DNA of 64,000 nucleotides, from positions 682,001 through 746,000 of the forward strand of contig NZ_QFGA01000001.1 in NCBI RefSeq assembly GCF_004369205.1, given 5' to 3'. Position numbers and translations under genes: made by a program. Positions 8,477-17,233 of the stretch are shown in pieces. The notes under the pieces are model-generated. The model did not search any database, was not told where the DNA came from, and worked only from the letters and a program-made list of their open reading frames with translations. The DNA comes from Pelotomaculum schinkii (GTDB taxonomy: Bacteria > Bacillota > Desulfotomaculia > Desulfotomaculales > Pelotomaculaceae). How positions within the stretch are numbered: position 1 is the stretch's first letter; each line of letters opens with the position of its first letter.

Positions 8477-9211
8477 GTGGCAGAAAATCAGGAAATGTCA
8501 AATAAGCTTGACGAAAGGTTCCAGCACAGCGCGCCCAGGCGAGATCTTATGGAAAAAGGAGCCATTCTGCAGCGGGACGGCTCCTACGCCATCGCTCCCC
8601 ATATCCCCGGGGGAGTAATCACCGACCCCGAATTGCTGATTAGAATCGCCAACGTAGCAAAAAAATATAACTGCCCGGCCTTAAAAGTCACGTCTTCCCA
8701 GAGAATAGCCATCGTTGGACTAAAAGAGGAAGATATAGATGCAGCCTGGCAGGACCTGGGTATTGTCCCGGGAGCCGCCATCGGGCTTTGCGTCCGCAGC
8801 GTCAAGTTCTGCCCCGGGACCACCTTCTGCAAGCGGGGTCAGCAGGACTCGGTAGGTCTCGGCAGCGAGATTGACAACCGCTACCACGGTATGACCCTGC
8901 CCTCCAAGTTCAAAATCAGTGTGAGCGGCTGCCCCAACAAATGCATGGACTCCATGGTGATTGACTTTGGGGTGGTGGGTATGCCCAAGGGCTTTACCAT
9001 TTATGTAGGGGGAAACGGCGGACTCGACCCGCGCTTTGGCCAAAAGCTGATTGAGAGCCAGACCAGCCAGCAGGTGCTGGCCTTACTTGACCGCACGATT
9101 GATGTATATAAGAAAGAAGCCCGCACCAACGAGCGCCTGGGCCGGTTTATCGACCGAATCGGCTTTGACCGTTTCCGCGAAAAAGTTTTGGAAGAATCGC
9201 TGGTCCATTAA
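8477..9211 (+). CDS. small nitrite/sulfite reductase-like protein (4Fe-4S/siroheme domain)
   Basis: 244 residues containing a NIR/SIR ferredoxin-like half-domain followed by the siroheme/4Fe-4S domain. The cluster motif is complete: CPGTTFC (C-x5-C) near residue 115 and CPNKC (C-x3-C) near 155. It is about half the length of a classical assimilatory reductase and lacks a second repeat and any extra ferredoxin domain. Small proteins of this type occur in methanogens and anaerobic Clostridia and their reaction is mostly unknown. The usual electron partners are not adjacent. GTG start behind GGGAGG. Confidence 0.8.
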   Translation: MAENQEMSNKLDERFQHSAPRRDLMEKGAILQRDGSYAIAPHIPGGVITDPELLIRIANVAKKYNCPALKVTSSQRIAIVGLKEEDIDAAWQDLGIVPGAAIGLCVRSVKFCPGTTFCKRGQQDSVGLGSEIDNRYHGMTLPSKFKISVSGCPNKCMDSMVIDFGVVGMPKGFTIYVGGNGGLDPRFGQKLIESQTSQQVLALLDRTIDVYKKEARTNERLGRFIDRIGFDRFREKVLEESLVH

Positions 9212-9219
9212 AAGCAAAA

Positions 9220-9244
9220 AACCCGCAGGTTTGACCTGCGGGTT
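9220..9244. terminator. bidirectional terminator between convergent genes
   Basis: Perfect 10-bp stem AACCCGCAGG/CCTGCGGGTT with a 5-nt loop. It sits between the reductase-like gene (plus) and the universal stress gene (minus), with A-rich and T-containing flanks. Confidence 0.85.
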
Positions 9245-9266
9245 CCATTTATACCGGCTTATTCCG

Positions 9267-9713
9267 CTAGTTCTTGGCCACCAGGACCATGCGCTTGGCG
9301 TGGTGAATGACGTAATTGGATACACTGCCCAGGAATAACCTGTCCAGGATGCCCCGGTTATTAGAGCCTATAGCGATAAGATCAGCCTTAATCTCTTCAG
9401 CGTACCAAACCAAGGTTTTGCCGGGATTTCCTTCCAAAACCTTGGTAGTCACGGCAAGCCCTTCCTCCTTTACCCTGATGGCAGCCTGTTCCTGTAACTT
9501 TTCAAAATACAGACGGGTATTATCGTAAAAGAACTTGGTAATCGAGATATTATCAGGAGGCAGCATATCGGGAGAAGATATATAGAGAGGTATATCCAAT
9601 ACTGATACAATAAAGATTTCCGCTTTGTTATTTCTGGCCATCTCAATTGCAGTTTCAAGAGCTTTTTGTGAAAGTGCACCGTCGTCATAACCGACCAATA
9701 TCCTTTGAATCAT
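9267..9713 (-). CDS. universal stress protein (UspA family)
   Basis: 148 residues, one Usp domain. The N-terminal strand QRILVGYDDGALSQKALETA and the C-terminal nucleotide-binding loop IAIGSNNRGILDRLFLGSVS (G-x2-G-x9-G[ST] type) indicate an ATP-binding member. The start is ATG at 9713, 7 bases after GGAGGC. An in-frame TTG two codons upstream overlaps that SD spacing. Stand-alone gene; role in stress is known only for the family. Confidence 0.9.
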   Translation of the reverse strand: MIQRILVGYDDGALSQKALETAIEMARNNKAEIFIVSVLDIPLYISSPDMLPPDNISITKFFYDNTRLYFEKLQEQAAIRVKEEGLAVTTKVLEGNPGKTLVWYAEEIKADLIAIGSNNRGILDRLFLGSVSNYVIHHAKRMVLVAKN

Positions 9714-9760
9714 AAGCAATGCCTCCTTTGAGATAGCTGCTGGTTAACTATTATCTAAGC

Positions 9761-9800
9761 AAAGAAGGAATTCCGCTTATTTAAGGGACATTCCTTCTTT
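9761..9800 (-). terminator. hairpin downstream of idi
   Basis: Perfect inverted repeat AAAGAAGGAA/TTCCTTCTTT, 60 bases after the idi stop on the minus strand and just upstream of the stress-protein gene. There is no long T-tract, so it may instead be an operator of the downstream gene. Confidence 0.4.
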
Positions 9801-9858
9801 TAAAGTTAAAATATTTTTTGATTTTCGAAGCTGATTAATCGGATATAGCGGTTAGAAG

Positions 9859-10473
9859 TTAACCCATGCTTTCGATAAGTTGCGGCTTCACAGGCGGCAG
9901 AACGGAATCAAGAATCTCATCAACCTGCACATCAAATTTCCACTTGTCTACAAATTGACCTTTTATATTTTTATCAAGAAGTTTTCCCAGAGCAATTTTA
10001 AACCATGGCGTATATATTGCCGGGTTTTTTTTAATATCTTCCCTTAAAATATCCTCTGAAATCCACTTGTAATCAGCTACCTCTGTTACATTTATTTTTG
10101 GTGTTCCATCCCATTTCCCCACAAAAATATGATCGTATTCCTCTTCCGTCAGGCCATTATCAAACTGGGCTTTATAAATAAATGCAAAAGATTTCACCAT
10201 TTTAGTATCAAAGCCCATCTCTTCCTGAAGTCTTCTATGCGCGGCTTTCTCCAAGGATTCACCTGGCCGCGGATGACTACAGCAAGTATTCGCCCACATC
10301 CCTGGACAATGATATTTATTCTCAGCACGTTGCTGAATTAACAATTTACCCTTTGAGTTGAAAATAAAGATTGAAAACGCCCGGTGCAGCTTTGGGTTCT
10401 TATGAGCATCAATTTTCTCGGCGATTCCAACCGAATTATCATTTTCATCTACTAAGATAACATATTCCTTCAC
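9859..10473 (-). CDS. idi: isopentenyl-diphosphate isomerase, type I (Nudix)
   Basis: Interconverts IPP and DMAPP in isoprenoid synthesis. About 204 residues with a Nudix fold. The catalytic cysteine lies in NTCCSHPRPGES, the Nudix box region is AAHRRLQEEMGF, and the second acidic site is GLTEEEYDHIFVG. The start is taken as GTG at 10473, 7 bases after GGAGGT. An upstream ATG at 10539 has no SD and adds a non-conserved stretch. Many Firmicutes use the unrelated type II enzyme, so a type I gene is a little unusual. Monocistronic. Confidence 0.85.
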   Translation of the reverse strand: MKEYVILVDENDNSVGIAEKIDAHKNPKLHRAFSIFIFNSKGKLLIQQRAENKYHCPGMWANTCCSHPRPGESLEKAAHRRLQEEMGFDTKMVKSFAFIYKAQFDNGLTEEEYDHIFVGKWDGTPKINVTEVADYKWISEDILREDIKKNPAIYTPWFKIALGKLLDKNIKGQFVDKWKFDVQVDEILDSVLPPVKPQLIESMG

Positions 10474-10718
10474 CAGTTCCACCTCCAGATACCCTAGATT
10501 ATACCTGAATCCGTACTGCTTTGAAATACAAATATCCATATAACATTATATGGGATATTATTAATAAGTATGCAAATAAAGCAATTTATGTCGTATAGTG
10601 AATTTCAATTTATTATTTTAGCTTATCTTACTATCAAAAAATGAAAAAATGAAATATTTGTTTTTAATTATTTTAATAGGTTATGCTGATTAATAGTACG
10701 GATACAAGCTGCATAATA

Positions 10719-10765
10719 AAAAAAGCCGTCCACTGCTTGATAACTAAAGAATGAGACGGTTTTTC
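10719..10765 (-). terminator. terminator downstream of radC
   Basis: Stem AAAAACCGTC/GACGGCTTTTT on the minus strand with a long loop, ending in a T7 run. It lies 60 bases past the radC stop. Confidence 0.6.
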
Positions 10766-10824
10766 ATTAATCGTTTTTTCGCATTATCATATGAAAACTA
10801 GTAACTGTCCCAATGTAATTAATT

Positions 10825-11502
10825 TCATATGAATCCTTTCTCTGCGAAACTAAAATATCTGTCTCCAGCAACAATAATATGATCCGCTACATGCACAGAA
10901 ATTGCCTCCAGCGCGGCAATTATCCTTTTAGTAATCTGCAAATCGGCATCCGACGGCCGCATGGAGCCACCAGGATGATTGTGGGCCAAGATCACACTGT
11001 TCGCCTGATGCCGCAAGACCGTTTCAACAATGATTCTTGGATACACCGGTGTCTCATTGATAGTCCCTTCATGGACCAGCACAGCATAATTGACTCTGTT
11101 TTGTGAGTCCAGGCAAATAACATAAAACACCTCGTAAGTGCGGCCCGTAAAAAGCGAAACAGCATATTCACCAGCTTTAGTAGAACTGCTCAATACCGGC
11201 TTCTCACCCCATTTACCCTTGAAATATCGCCGGGTCAAGGAGGGAATGATTGAAAGAAGTATTGCCGTATTTTCACTTACTCCGCAACGTTTGCATATAT
11301 CTTTAGGATCTGCTTCAAATATGTTGGCCAGTGAACCAAACTCACCGATTATTTTATGCGCCAGTTCGTTGGTGTCCTTCATTGGTATACAATAAAACAA
11401 CAGGAGTTCCAGTACTTGATGGTCTTCGAAAGAGTCCAGTCCTTCCGCCAGATACCGGCCTTTCACTCTCTGCCTGTGCCCTTCGTGCAATTTCTTCCCC
11501 AT
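10825..11502 (-). CDS. radC: RadC-like JAB/MPN domain protein
   Basis: 225 residues. An N-terminal helix-hairpin-helix region (residues about 1-100) is followed by a JAB/MPN metal-binding domain with the catalytic motif HNHPGGSMRPSDAD, where both histidines and the aspartate coordinate zinc. Despite the name, a role in DNA repair is doubtful in well-studied bacteria. The domain resembles deubiquitinase-type metalloproteases. Single gene with its own downstream terminator. Confidence 0.92.
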   Translation of the reverse strand: MGKKLHEGHRQRVKGRYLAEGLDSFEDHQVLELLLFYCIPMKDTNELAHKIIGEFGSLANIFEADPKDICKRCGVSENTAILLSIIPSLTRRYFKGKWGEKPVLSSSTKAGEYAVSLFTGRTYEVFYVICLDSQNRVNYAVLVHEGTINETPVYPRIIVETVLRHQANSVILAHNHPGGSMRPSDADLQITKRIIAALEAISVHVADHIIVAGDRYFSFAEKGFI

Positions 11503-11756
11503 AATAATACCTTGTTTTTCTATCAGATTACATAATCACTATTATTATAAAACATTTCCATATTTTACTTCAACCATATAATTTGGATTCCATTCGGCAC
11601 ATCTCATATTTTTGATTATGGATATAATTTTTGTATGTATCTCATTCTTCGTATCTATTTCTCCATTTTAATACGCCTAATTTATAATTGACATATTGTG
11701 ATACAATATCTAATATGAGAGTAAAATAAAGTTTAAATAAAAGGAGATGCCTATAA

Positions 11757-12159
11757 GTGGAAGAAGTACTAAAGTTTTTAAGTGAGAATAATCCGTTCTA
11801 TTTTGCAACAGTTGATGGCGCCAAGCCGAAAAGTAAGGCCGTTTGGCTTTTTTATGTGTTATGAGAACAAGCTTTATTTCGGCGCAGGTAAACATAAAAA
11901 ATCCTATCAGCAAATTTTAGCAAACCCCTACGTTGAAATTTCCACTACAAGCGCTAAGGGCGAATGGATTCGCATTAATGGCAAGGCCGTTGTTGATGAT
12001 AGAGAAAATGCTCTTGAGAAAGCATTTGAAACGTTGCCAAGATTAAAGGAAATCTACAATGAAAAAACAGGATATAAAATGGGATTATTTTACCTGGAAG
12101 AAGCAACAGCAGAAATTGCTGACACCACAGGCGGCTTTAAAAAAATAACTTTGAGTTAG
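11757..12159 (+). pseudogene. pyridoxamine 5'-phosphate oxidase-like flavoprotein, frameshifted
   Basis: The family's usual N-terminus is encoded from GTG 11757 (MEEVLKFLSENNPFYFATV, SD AAGGAG at 11741). The frame then closes at a stop near 11865. From about 11835 onward the plus-one frame continues the same protein (RPFGFFMCYENKLYFGAGKH through ADTTGGFKKITLS). Removing a single A near 11835 would restore one 133-residue reading frame typical of small FMN-binding pyridoxamine oxidase-like proteins. It is either a recent pseudogene or a sequencing error. Confidence 0.8.
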
Positions 12160-12233
12160 CCATCTAAACATTCATTTTGTGAATAAGCTGTACAGACGAC
12201 GTACAGCTTATTGGTATTGGAGGATTTGTTTTT

Positions 12234-13463
12234 TTGACAGAATTAGTAGATGACCTACAGGCCAAAGGCAGCCTAACACTGAAACAAACAGCCTCCATTT
12301 GGACCAGGAATTTCACCTTGCTATGTTTAGCCAATTTAACCCTATTTATGAGTTTACAGATGCTCCTCCCCACCCTGCCTGTGTATCTTTTGGAAATTGG
12401 CGGTGACCAAAGGGACGTTGGATATGTGATGGGCGTCTATACCATTAGCGCGATGGTTATTCGCCCCATATCCGGCTGGTTGTTAGATAACTATGGCCGG
12501 AAAAAATTTATGATCATGGGTCTGGTGATGGTGGTGGCCATCACTTTACTATACAAGTTTGCAACGGATATCCAATTATTGATGGTGATACGAGGTTTTC
12601 ATGGTCTAGCCTTCGGCTTGGTCACCACGGCCATCGGCACCATCGTATCGGATAGTTTGCCCCTTGCCCGTATGGGCGAAGGCATGGGGTATTTCGGGTT
12701 AACCACTTCTCTTTCGATGTCTTTAGCCCCCATGCTGGGTTTTTGGTTAGTGGGAAGAGCAGGTTACACCACATTATTTTTAATGATAACTCTATTGGCC
12801 TTGGTGGCCTTCTGCTGCAGTTTGCCTGTCCGGGAAGCCAATGCTCCCGCCAGAACTCCAGCCAGCTCTGTCACAGGGCTCTGGGCCAGCCTTCTGGAAA
12901 AAACCGCCATGCCGGCATCCGGAGTGATGTTCTTTCTGGCGGTTGTTTACGGTTCAGTGCTTTCGTTTATTGCTTTGTACGCGACTGAACGCGGCATTGC
13001 CAATATCGGTTTGTTTTTTACCGCCACTGCCCTGACTATGATAATTTCCCGGCCTATATCCGGTCGCTGGACGGACAGAGGCGGCGCCGATATGGTCTTA
13101 CTCATTGGCCACCTGGCCCTTTTCATTGGCATGGCCGCCATTGGCCTGTCCAATACCATCACGGGCTTCCTTTCTGCCGGCGCAATCGTTGGCCTTGGTT
13201 TTGGCTTTTGCATTCCTACTTTACAGGCCCAGGCCGTGCGTTTTGCGCCAGTTCATAGACGGGGCTCCGCCACCAGCACTTTTTTTATCGCCTTTGACCT
13301 GGGCATTGGTTTGGGGACGATTCTCTGGGGCTATGTGGCAGAGGCAACCGGTTATCAAATTATGTATTTCATTACACTCTTTCCCCTGGCTCTGTCCGGA
13401 GCGCTTTTCTACAGGTTTAGCGCCGCGCGTCAACTCTTTATTAAATCCCGGCAATGTGGTTAA
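12234..13463 (+). CDS. MFS transporter (drug efflux type, 12 TM)
   Basis: 409 residues with about 12 hydrophobic segments. The loop 2-3 motif GWLLDNYGRKKFMIMG and motif GFHGLAFGLVTTAIG fit the major facilitator superfamily, closest in style to YfcJ/arabinose-efflux-type permeases. TTG start 12 bases after GGAGG. The stop codon abuts, with no spacer, the stop codon of the convergent MFS gene. Substrate not predictable. Confidence 0.85.
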   Translation: MTELVDDLQAKGSLTLKQTASIWTRNFTLLCLANLTLFMSLQMLLPTLPVYLLEIGGDQRDVGYVMGVYTISAMVIRPISGWLLDNYGRKKFMIMGLVMVVAITLLYKFATDIQLLMVIRGFHGLAFGLVTTAIGTIVSDSLPLARMGEGMGYFGLTTSLSMSLAPMLGFWLVGRAGYTTLFLMITLLALVAFCCSLPVREANAPARTPASSVTGLWASLLEKTAMPASGVMFFLAVVYGSVLSFIALYATERGIANIGLFFTATALTMIISRPISGRWTDRGGADMVLLIGHLALFIGMAAIGLSNTITGFLSAGAIVGLGFGFCIPTLQAQAVRFAPVHRRGSATSTFFIAFDLGIGLGTILWGYVAEATGYQIMYFITLFPLALSGALFYRFSAARQLFIKSRQCG

Positions 13464-14879
13464 TCACGCAGCGACATTATGGGCTTCATTTGTCATCGCA
13501 AAAGTACAAAAAAAGCCCAGGGTTCCAAACATAGCCCCAACCCACATAACAATTGAAAATGCGTGTAAAAATGCGGGTACCGTGTCCGCACCCTGGTGGG
13601 TGAAGTACCCAATTAACAAATAGAAAAGCGACCCTCCAATTGTAATTCCACACATCATGCCGATATAGCGAACTGTGGCTAAAACCCCGGATGCCACACC
13701 CTGTTGAGAACGCGGAGCCGCACCCAAGATCGCTGAGTTGTTCGGAGCTGCAAAAGTACCTGTTCCTAATCCTGCAAAAATCAGCCCAGCGATCAATGTC
13801 CAATGTGCTGTTAAACCCAGCTGAACCATGATCCCGAACAAAGCCAGGCTTATAGTATTGAAAGCCATCCCCAACGTAGTTAGCGTCCGTGGACCATACC
13901 GGTCTGACATAGCGCCTGCGATGGGAGCGCAAACCGTCATAACCAGTGGTGTAATGGCCATAAACATGCCCACCGTTGAGGCCGGAAAATGCAAAACCTG
14001 GTCAAAATAAAAAGGAAGAAGGAATATAATCAGAAAGAAGCACAGATAATTTAGCGCCGCGCCTAATGCTCCGAAGCCAAAATTATTAATTCTAAAGAGT
14101 TCAAGGTCGATCATTGGATCTCCTTGCTCACGTTCAGTGTGAATAAAAGCCCAAATTGCACCCACGAAAACGATAACAAGTAGTGACAGAATAAGGGTAC
14201 GGTATTGTTTGATGGCATTAGAATTCAGCAACAAAGTTACGGCTGCCATTCCAAGTATGAACAAGAAAGTCCCTTTCAAGTCTAGAGCTTTTGGGTCCGC
14301 CACAACAACTTTTGGAACTGCCCATATACCTAATAGAAGGCCGCTGATACCAAAAGGAACTGTTACAAGGAAGATTGTCTGCCATCCCCAAGCCTGTGTC
14401 AACCAGCCTCCAAGGACTGGACCCAGTGAAAGCCCTATATATGTCATAAGTGCTTGAATCCCGAGCACTCTGCCACGCTGTTCAATCGGGAATGTGGTCG
14501 TTAAGATGGCAGGACCTACTGACATGATCATGGCTCCACCAAGAGCAACCAACGCCCTTCCCCACAATAGCGAAAAATAATTTTGCGATACACCGCATAG
14601 TACCGCTGCTGATGTAAAAATAGCAAATCCGAATAAAAGCACCCGCCTGTGTCCCCATAAATCCGATAGCCTTCCGATTGGTATCAGTAATATAGTCAAA
14701 ACGAGCAGATAAATCAGGACAATCCATTCCGACTGAACCAGCGTGATCCCCAGGGATCGTTCGATTGTGGGTAATACTGTGTTTGTGGTGCTTGTGTTTA
14801 AGGAGGATAAAAAGGTACCAACCCCTACGGTGAATAATACGTACCAGGAACGAAGATAACCGGGTGTAAATTTCTCCAT
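13464..14879 (-). CDS. MFS transporter, DHA2 (EmrB/QacA) family
   Basis: 471 residues, about 14 predicted membrane spans, the DHA2 arrangement. Diagnostic pieces are LNTSTTNTVLPTIERSLGI in helix 1, IPIGRLSDLWGHRRVLLFG in loop 2-3 and ALGGAMIMSVGPAILTTTFP in helix 4. Likely proton-coupled efflux of hydrophobic or cationic compounds. ATG start. No TetR or MarR regulator is adjacent. Confidence 0.88.
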   Translation of the reverse strand: MEKFTPGYLRSWYVLFTVGVGTFLSSLNTSTTNTVLPTIERSLGITLVQSEWIVLIYLLVLTILLIPIGRLSDLWGHRRVLLFGFAIFTSAAVLCGVSQNYFSLLWGRALVALGGAMIMSVGPAILTTTFPIEQRGRVLGIQALMTYIGLSLGPVLGGWLTQAWGWQTIFLVTVPFGISGLLLGIWAVPKVVVADPKALDLKGTFLFILGMAAVTLLLNSNAIKQYRTLILSLLVIVFVGAIWAFIHTEREQGDPMIDLELFRINNFGFGALGAALNYLCFFLIIFLLPFYFDQVLHFPASTVGMFMAITPLVMTVCAPIAGAMSDRYGPRTLTTLGMAFNTISLALFGIMVQLGLTAHWTLIAGLIFAGLGTGTFAAPNNSAILGAAPRSQQGVASGVLATVRYIGMMCGITIGGSLFYLLIGYFTHQGADTVPAFLHAFSIVMWVGAMFGTLGFFCTFAMTNEAHNVAA

Positions 14880-15080
14880 TTAAAATCATACCCTTTCCCA
14901 TCGGGATCGCTCTTAAACAAAGTATGATTTATTATAGCAATATGCCTATATATATGACTAATATTTATTATTTATAAATATTGTATGAAATTGCTTTTAC
15001 TTCAAGGTCTTGATTTCAGTTTTCCATGACATCTACTTGTTTTTCGTTTTATCTTAGAATACAATCAAAAATAAGTTAGA

Positions 15081-15332
15081 GCTAATAGAATATATTCGGA
15101 TTATCTTTCCGCCGAGATTAAGGAAGTGACAGTTGGCGGTGAATCGGGAAATAACGCCCGTATTTGCAGGTACGACTGGGTGCTTGACATTCGGGAGCAA
15201 TGCCTTCGAGCGGGAGTGCCTTTCTATTTTAAGCAAACTGGCGCTCGTTTTGAAAAGGACGGCAGACTCTATACCATCCCCCGAAAGTATCAGCATTACC
15301 AAGCGCAAAAAGCAGGTATCAATTTCCCTTAA
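15081..15332 (+). pseudogene. C-terminal remnant of a DUF5131 (phage Gp37/Gp68) protein
   Basis: The frame reads SAEIKEVTVGGESGNNAR, then YDWVLDIREQCLRAGV, then PFYFKQTGARFEKDGR to the stop. This is the characteristic tail of DUF5131/Gp37Gp68 proteins, which are radical-SAM-like and common in phages and mobile elements. A stop precedes it in frame at 15072, so the N-terminal two thirds are gone. Sign of past phage or element insertion here. Confidence 0.75.
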
Positions 15333-15472
15333 TCGTTCGATATCATCTGTTTCTCTTGCTGCTGTTTTCATGTCACCCTGCGCTGGCATCATAATTCCAG
15401 GAATTAATTGGCGCCGTTGAATGATCCTTCTAAAAGTACCGTAAATTTGCTTGCGGATTTGGACTAGCTAAT

Positions 15473-15514
15473 AAAAAAGCGGCTGCTTTTTAATAAATAA
15501 GCAGCCGCTTTTTT
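15473..15514. terminator. bidirectional terminator
   Basis: Perfect 14-bp stem AAAAAAGCGGCTGC/GCAGCCGCTTTTTT. It serves the flavodoxin-like gene on the minus strand and whatever was upstream on the plus strand. Confidence 0.85.
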
Positions 15515-15521
15515 ATTTTCG

Positions 15522-16175
15522 TCAACTAATACTTTGACGGGCGAACTTTACCCCCATCTCAAAGGCTTTTTGGCAGTCCACGGGGAAGACTTCTTTCCGT
15601 CTCTTTGCCTTCTCTTCCACATTGAAAGCTGACGTCTCATATTTGGAATAATCGTCAAACTGATATGTATCGGTAACAAATAGCGCTTCCGATGCACCAA
15701 AAGTTCTCTTCATTGCCATTTCCGTTCCTTTGAGATTCTGCTGGTATGCCATCTCCTCCAAACGTCTCTGATTCACATTCATTGTGTAAATAAAACCTGT
15801 CGGGATTCTCCTTTTAAAAAGACTGGAATAGTTTGCATCATACACCAGGTACTGAAACATTAACCGCTCCAGGAAGGATCTCATCCCGCCCGTTGTCACC
15901 CCAAAGTATATCGGTGAACCCAGAATAATGGCGTCGGTTTCTTCAACTTTTTCAAGAATTGGTTTTAGATCATCATCTACAACACACCTGCCATAACTTT
16001 TACCGCCTTTCAGCTTACAGGCAAAACAACTGATACAGCCCTTATAATTGTAATCATAAAGATGGATAAGCTCTGTATCAGCTCCTTGCGAAGCGGCGCC
16101 TTTAAGCGCGTGGTCAAGCAGCGTCGCAGTATTCCAATTTTTTCTCGGACTCCCGTTAAAGGCAATAACTTTCAT
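15522..16175 (-). CDS. flavodoxin-family NAD(P)H-dependent oxidoreductase
   Basis: 217 residues with an FMN-binding flavodoxin fold. The phosphate loop is AFNGSPRKNWNTATLL and the second flavin loop GSPIYFGVTTGGMRSFLER. Between them is a cysteine cluster CISCFACKLKGG plus a later C, of the kind seen in iron-sulfur flavoproteins of anaerobes, so it may carry or sense a cluster; that part is inference. ATG start behind AGGAGG. Confidence 0.85.
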   Translation of the reverse strand: MKVIAFNGSPRKNWNTATLLDHALKGAASQGADTELIHLYDYNYKGCISCFACKLKGGKSYGRCVVDDDLKPILEKVEETDAIILGSPIYFGVTTGGMRSFLERLMFQYLVYDANYSSLFKRRIPTGFIYTMNVNQRRLEEMAYQQNLKGTEMAMKRTFGASEALFVTDTYQFDDYSKYETSAFNVEEKAKRRKEVFPVDCQKAFEMGVKFARQSIS

Positions 16176-16421
16176 AAAACGACCTCCTGGAGCGATATTT
16201 TTGAATAGCCAATCCTTCCTGTTGGCATAAGAATCTCATTAAACACTTTCAAGACAGTTTTTTTCAAGTTAGTCTCCTGACTTCCATGCCGGCAGTCGGG
16301 CCATCATTTTTCGGGCCGCAACTTCTTTGATAATATCGATCGGTGCTTTTTTTAATGACCCTACCGCTATTATATCATAATGATAGTATAATGATGCCAG
16401 ACAGCGCCAACTTCAATGGCA

Positions 16422-17216
16422 TCAACCGAGCAGCATTCTGTCATTATCAAGCATTGAGCCGCTTTTCTTGCCAAAAAGTTCAACCAGATCTTCCACCGTC
16501 ATATCTTCTCTTTCTTTCCCTTCGATATCAAGTATTATTCTGCCATCGTGCATCATGATAGTCCTTGTGCCATATTCCAATGCCGCCTTCATATTGTGGG
16601 TAATCATAATCGTACTAAGCTTCTGTTCGGCTACAATGTCCCGTGTAAGCTGCAATACCTTGCTTGCTATGGACGGGTCCAAGGCAGCCGTGTGTTCATC
16701 AAGCAATAACAGCTTCGGCTTGACGATGGTAGCCATGAGCAGCGTAAGGGCCTGGCGCTGCCCTCCCGAAAGCAGCCCGACCTTCTGCTCCATTCTATCT
16801 TCTAATCCCAGTTCCAAAAGTGACAAGCGCTCTCTAAACAGTTTCAGGTCGTTCTTTCTTATCCCTGCTCCCAGTCCAACGGGCTTACCTTTTGCATACG
16901 CTATGGCCAAATTTTCCGCAATGCTCATATCATAGGCATTACCTTTCATCGGATCCTGAAACACCCTGCCCATATATCTTGAACGTTTGTACTCGGGGCT
17001 GAAGGAGATATCGATTGAGTCTATCATTATTTTTCCACTGTCTATACCATGCACGCCTGATATGCAGTTTAACAGAGTAGACTTTCCTGCTCCGTTTCCA
17101 CCAATCACAGTGGTGAACTCGCCTTCACCGATGGAAAGACTGATATTATCCAAAGCCAGCTTCTCATTGACGCTGCCTTTACCAAATGTTTTGCTTATTT
17201 TTTCGATTTTTAACAA
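16422..17216 (-). CDS. ABC transporter ATP-binding protein (tryptophan/tyrosine type)
   Basis: 264 residues. Walker A GGNGAGKST, signature LSGGQRQALTLLMA, Walker B KLLLLDEHTAALDPS, and the H-loop ITHNMKAALEYG are intact. The family is the ATPase of COG2984/COG4120-type importers (TrpXYZ-like), cytoplasmic. Third and last gene of a T-box-controlled operon, 17 bases after the permease. Confidence 0.88.
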   Translation of the reverse strand: MLKIEKISKTFGKGSVNEKLALDNISLSIGEGEFTTVIGGNGAGKSTLLNCISGVHGIDSGKIMIDSIDISFSPEYKRSRYMGRVFQDPMKGNAYDMSIAENLAIAYAKGKPVGLGAGIRKNDLKLFRERLSLLELGLEDRMEQKVGLLSGGQRQALTLLMATIVKPKLLLLDEHTAALDPSIASKVLQLTRDIVAEQKLSTIMITHNMKAALEYGTRTIMMHDGRIILDIEGKEREDMTVEDLVELFGKKSGSMLDNDRMLLG

Positions 17217-17233
17217 CAGGGTTGCCCTCCTCT

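Noticed and set aside
16270-16400. Possible gene tail downstream of the ABC ATPase (minus frame with IIKEVAARKMMARLPAW)
   Set aside because: About 30 plausible residues only, with no family match I can name; too little to list as a gene fragment.
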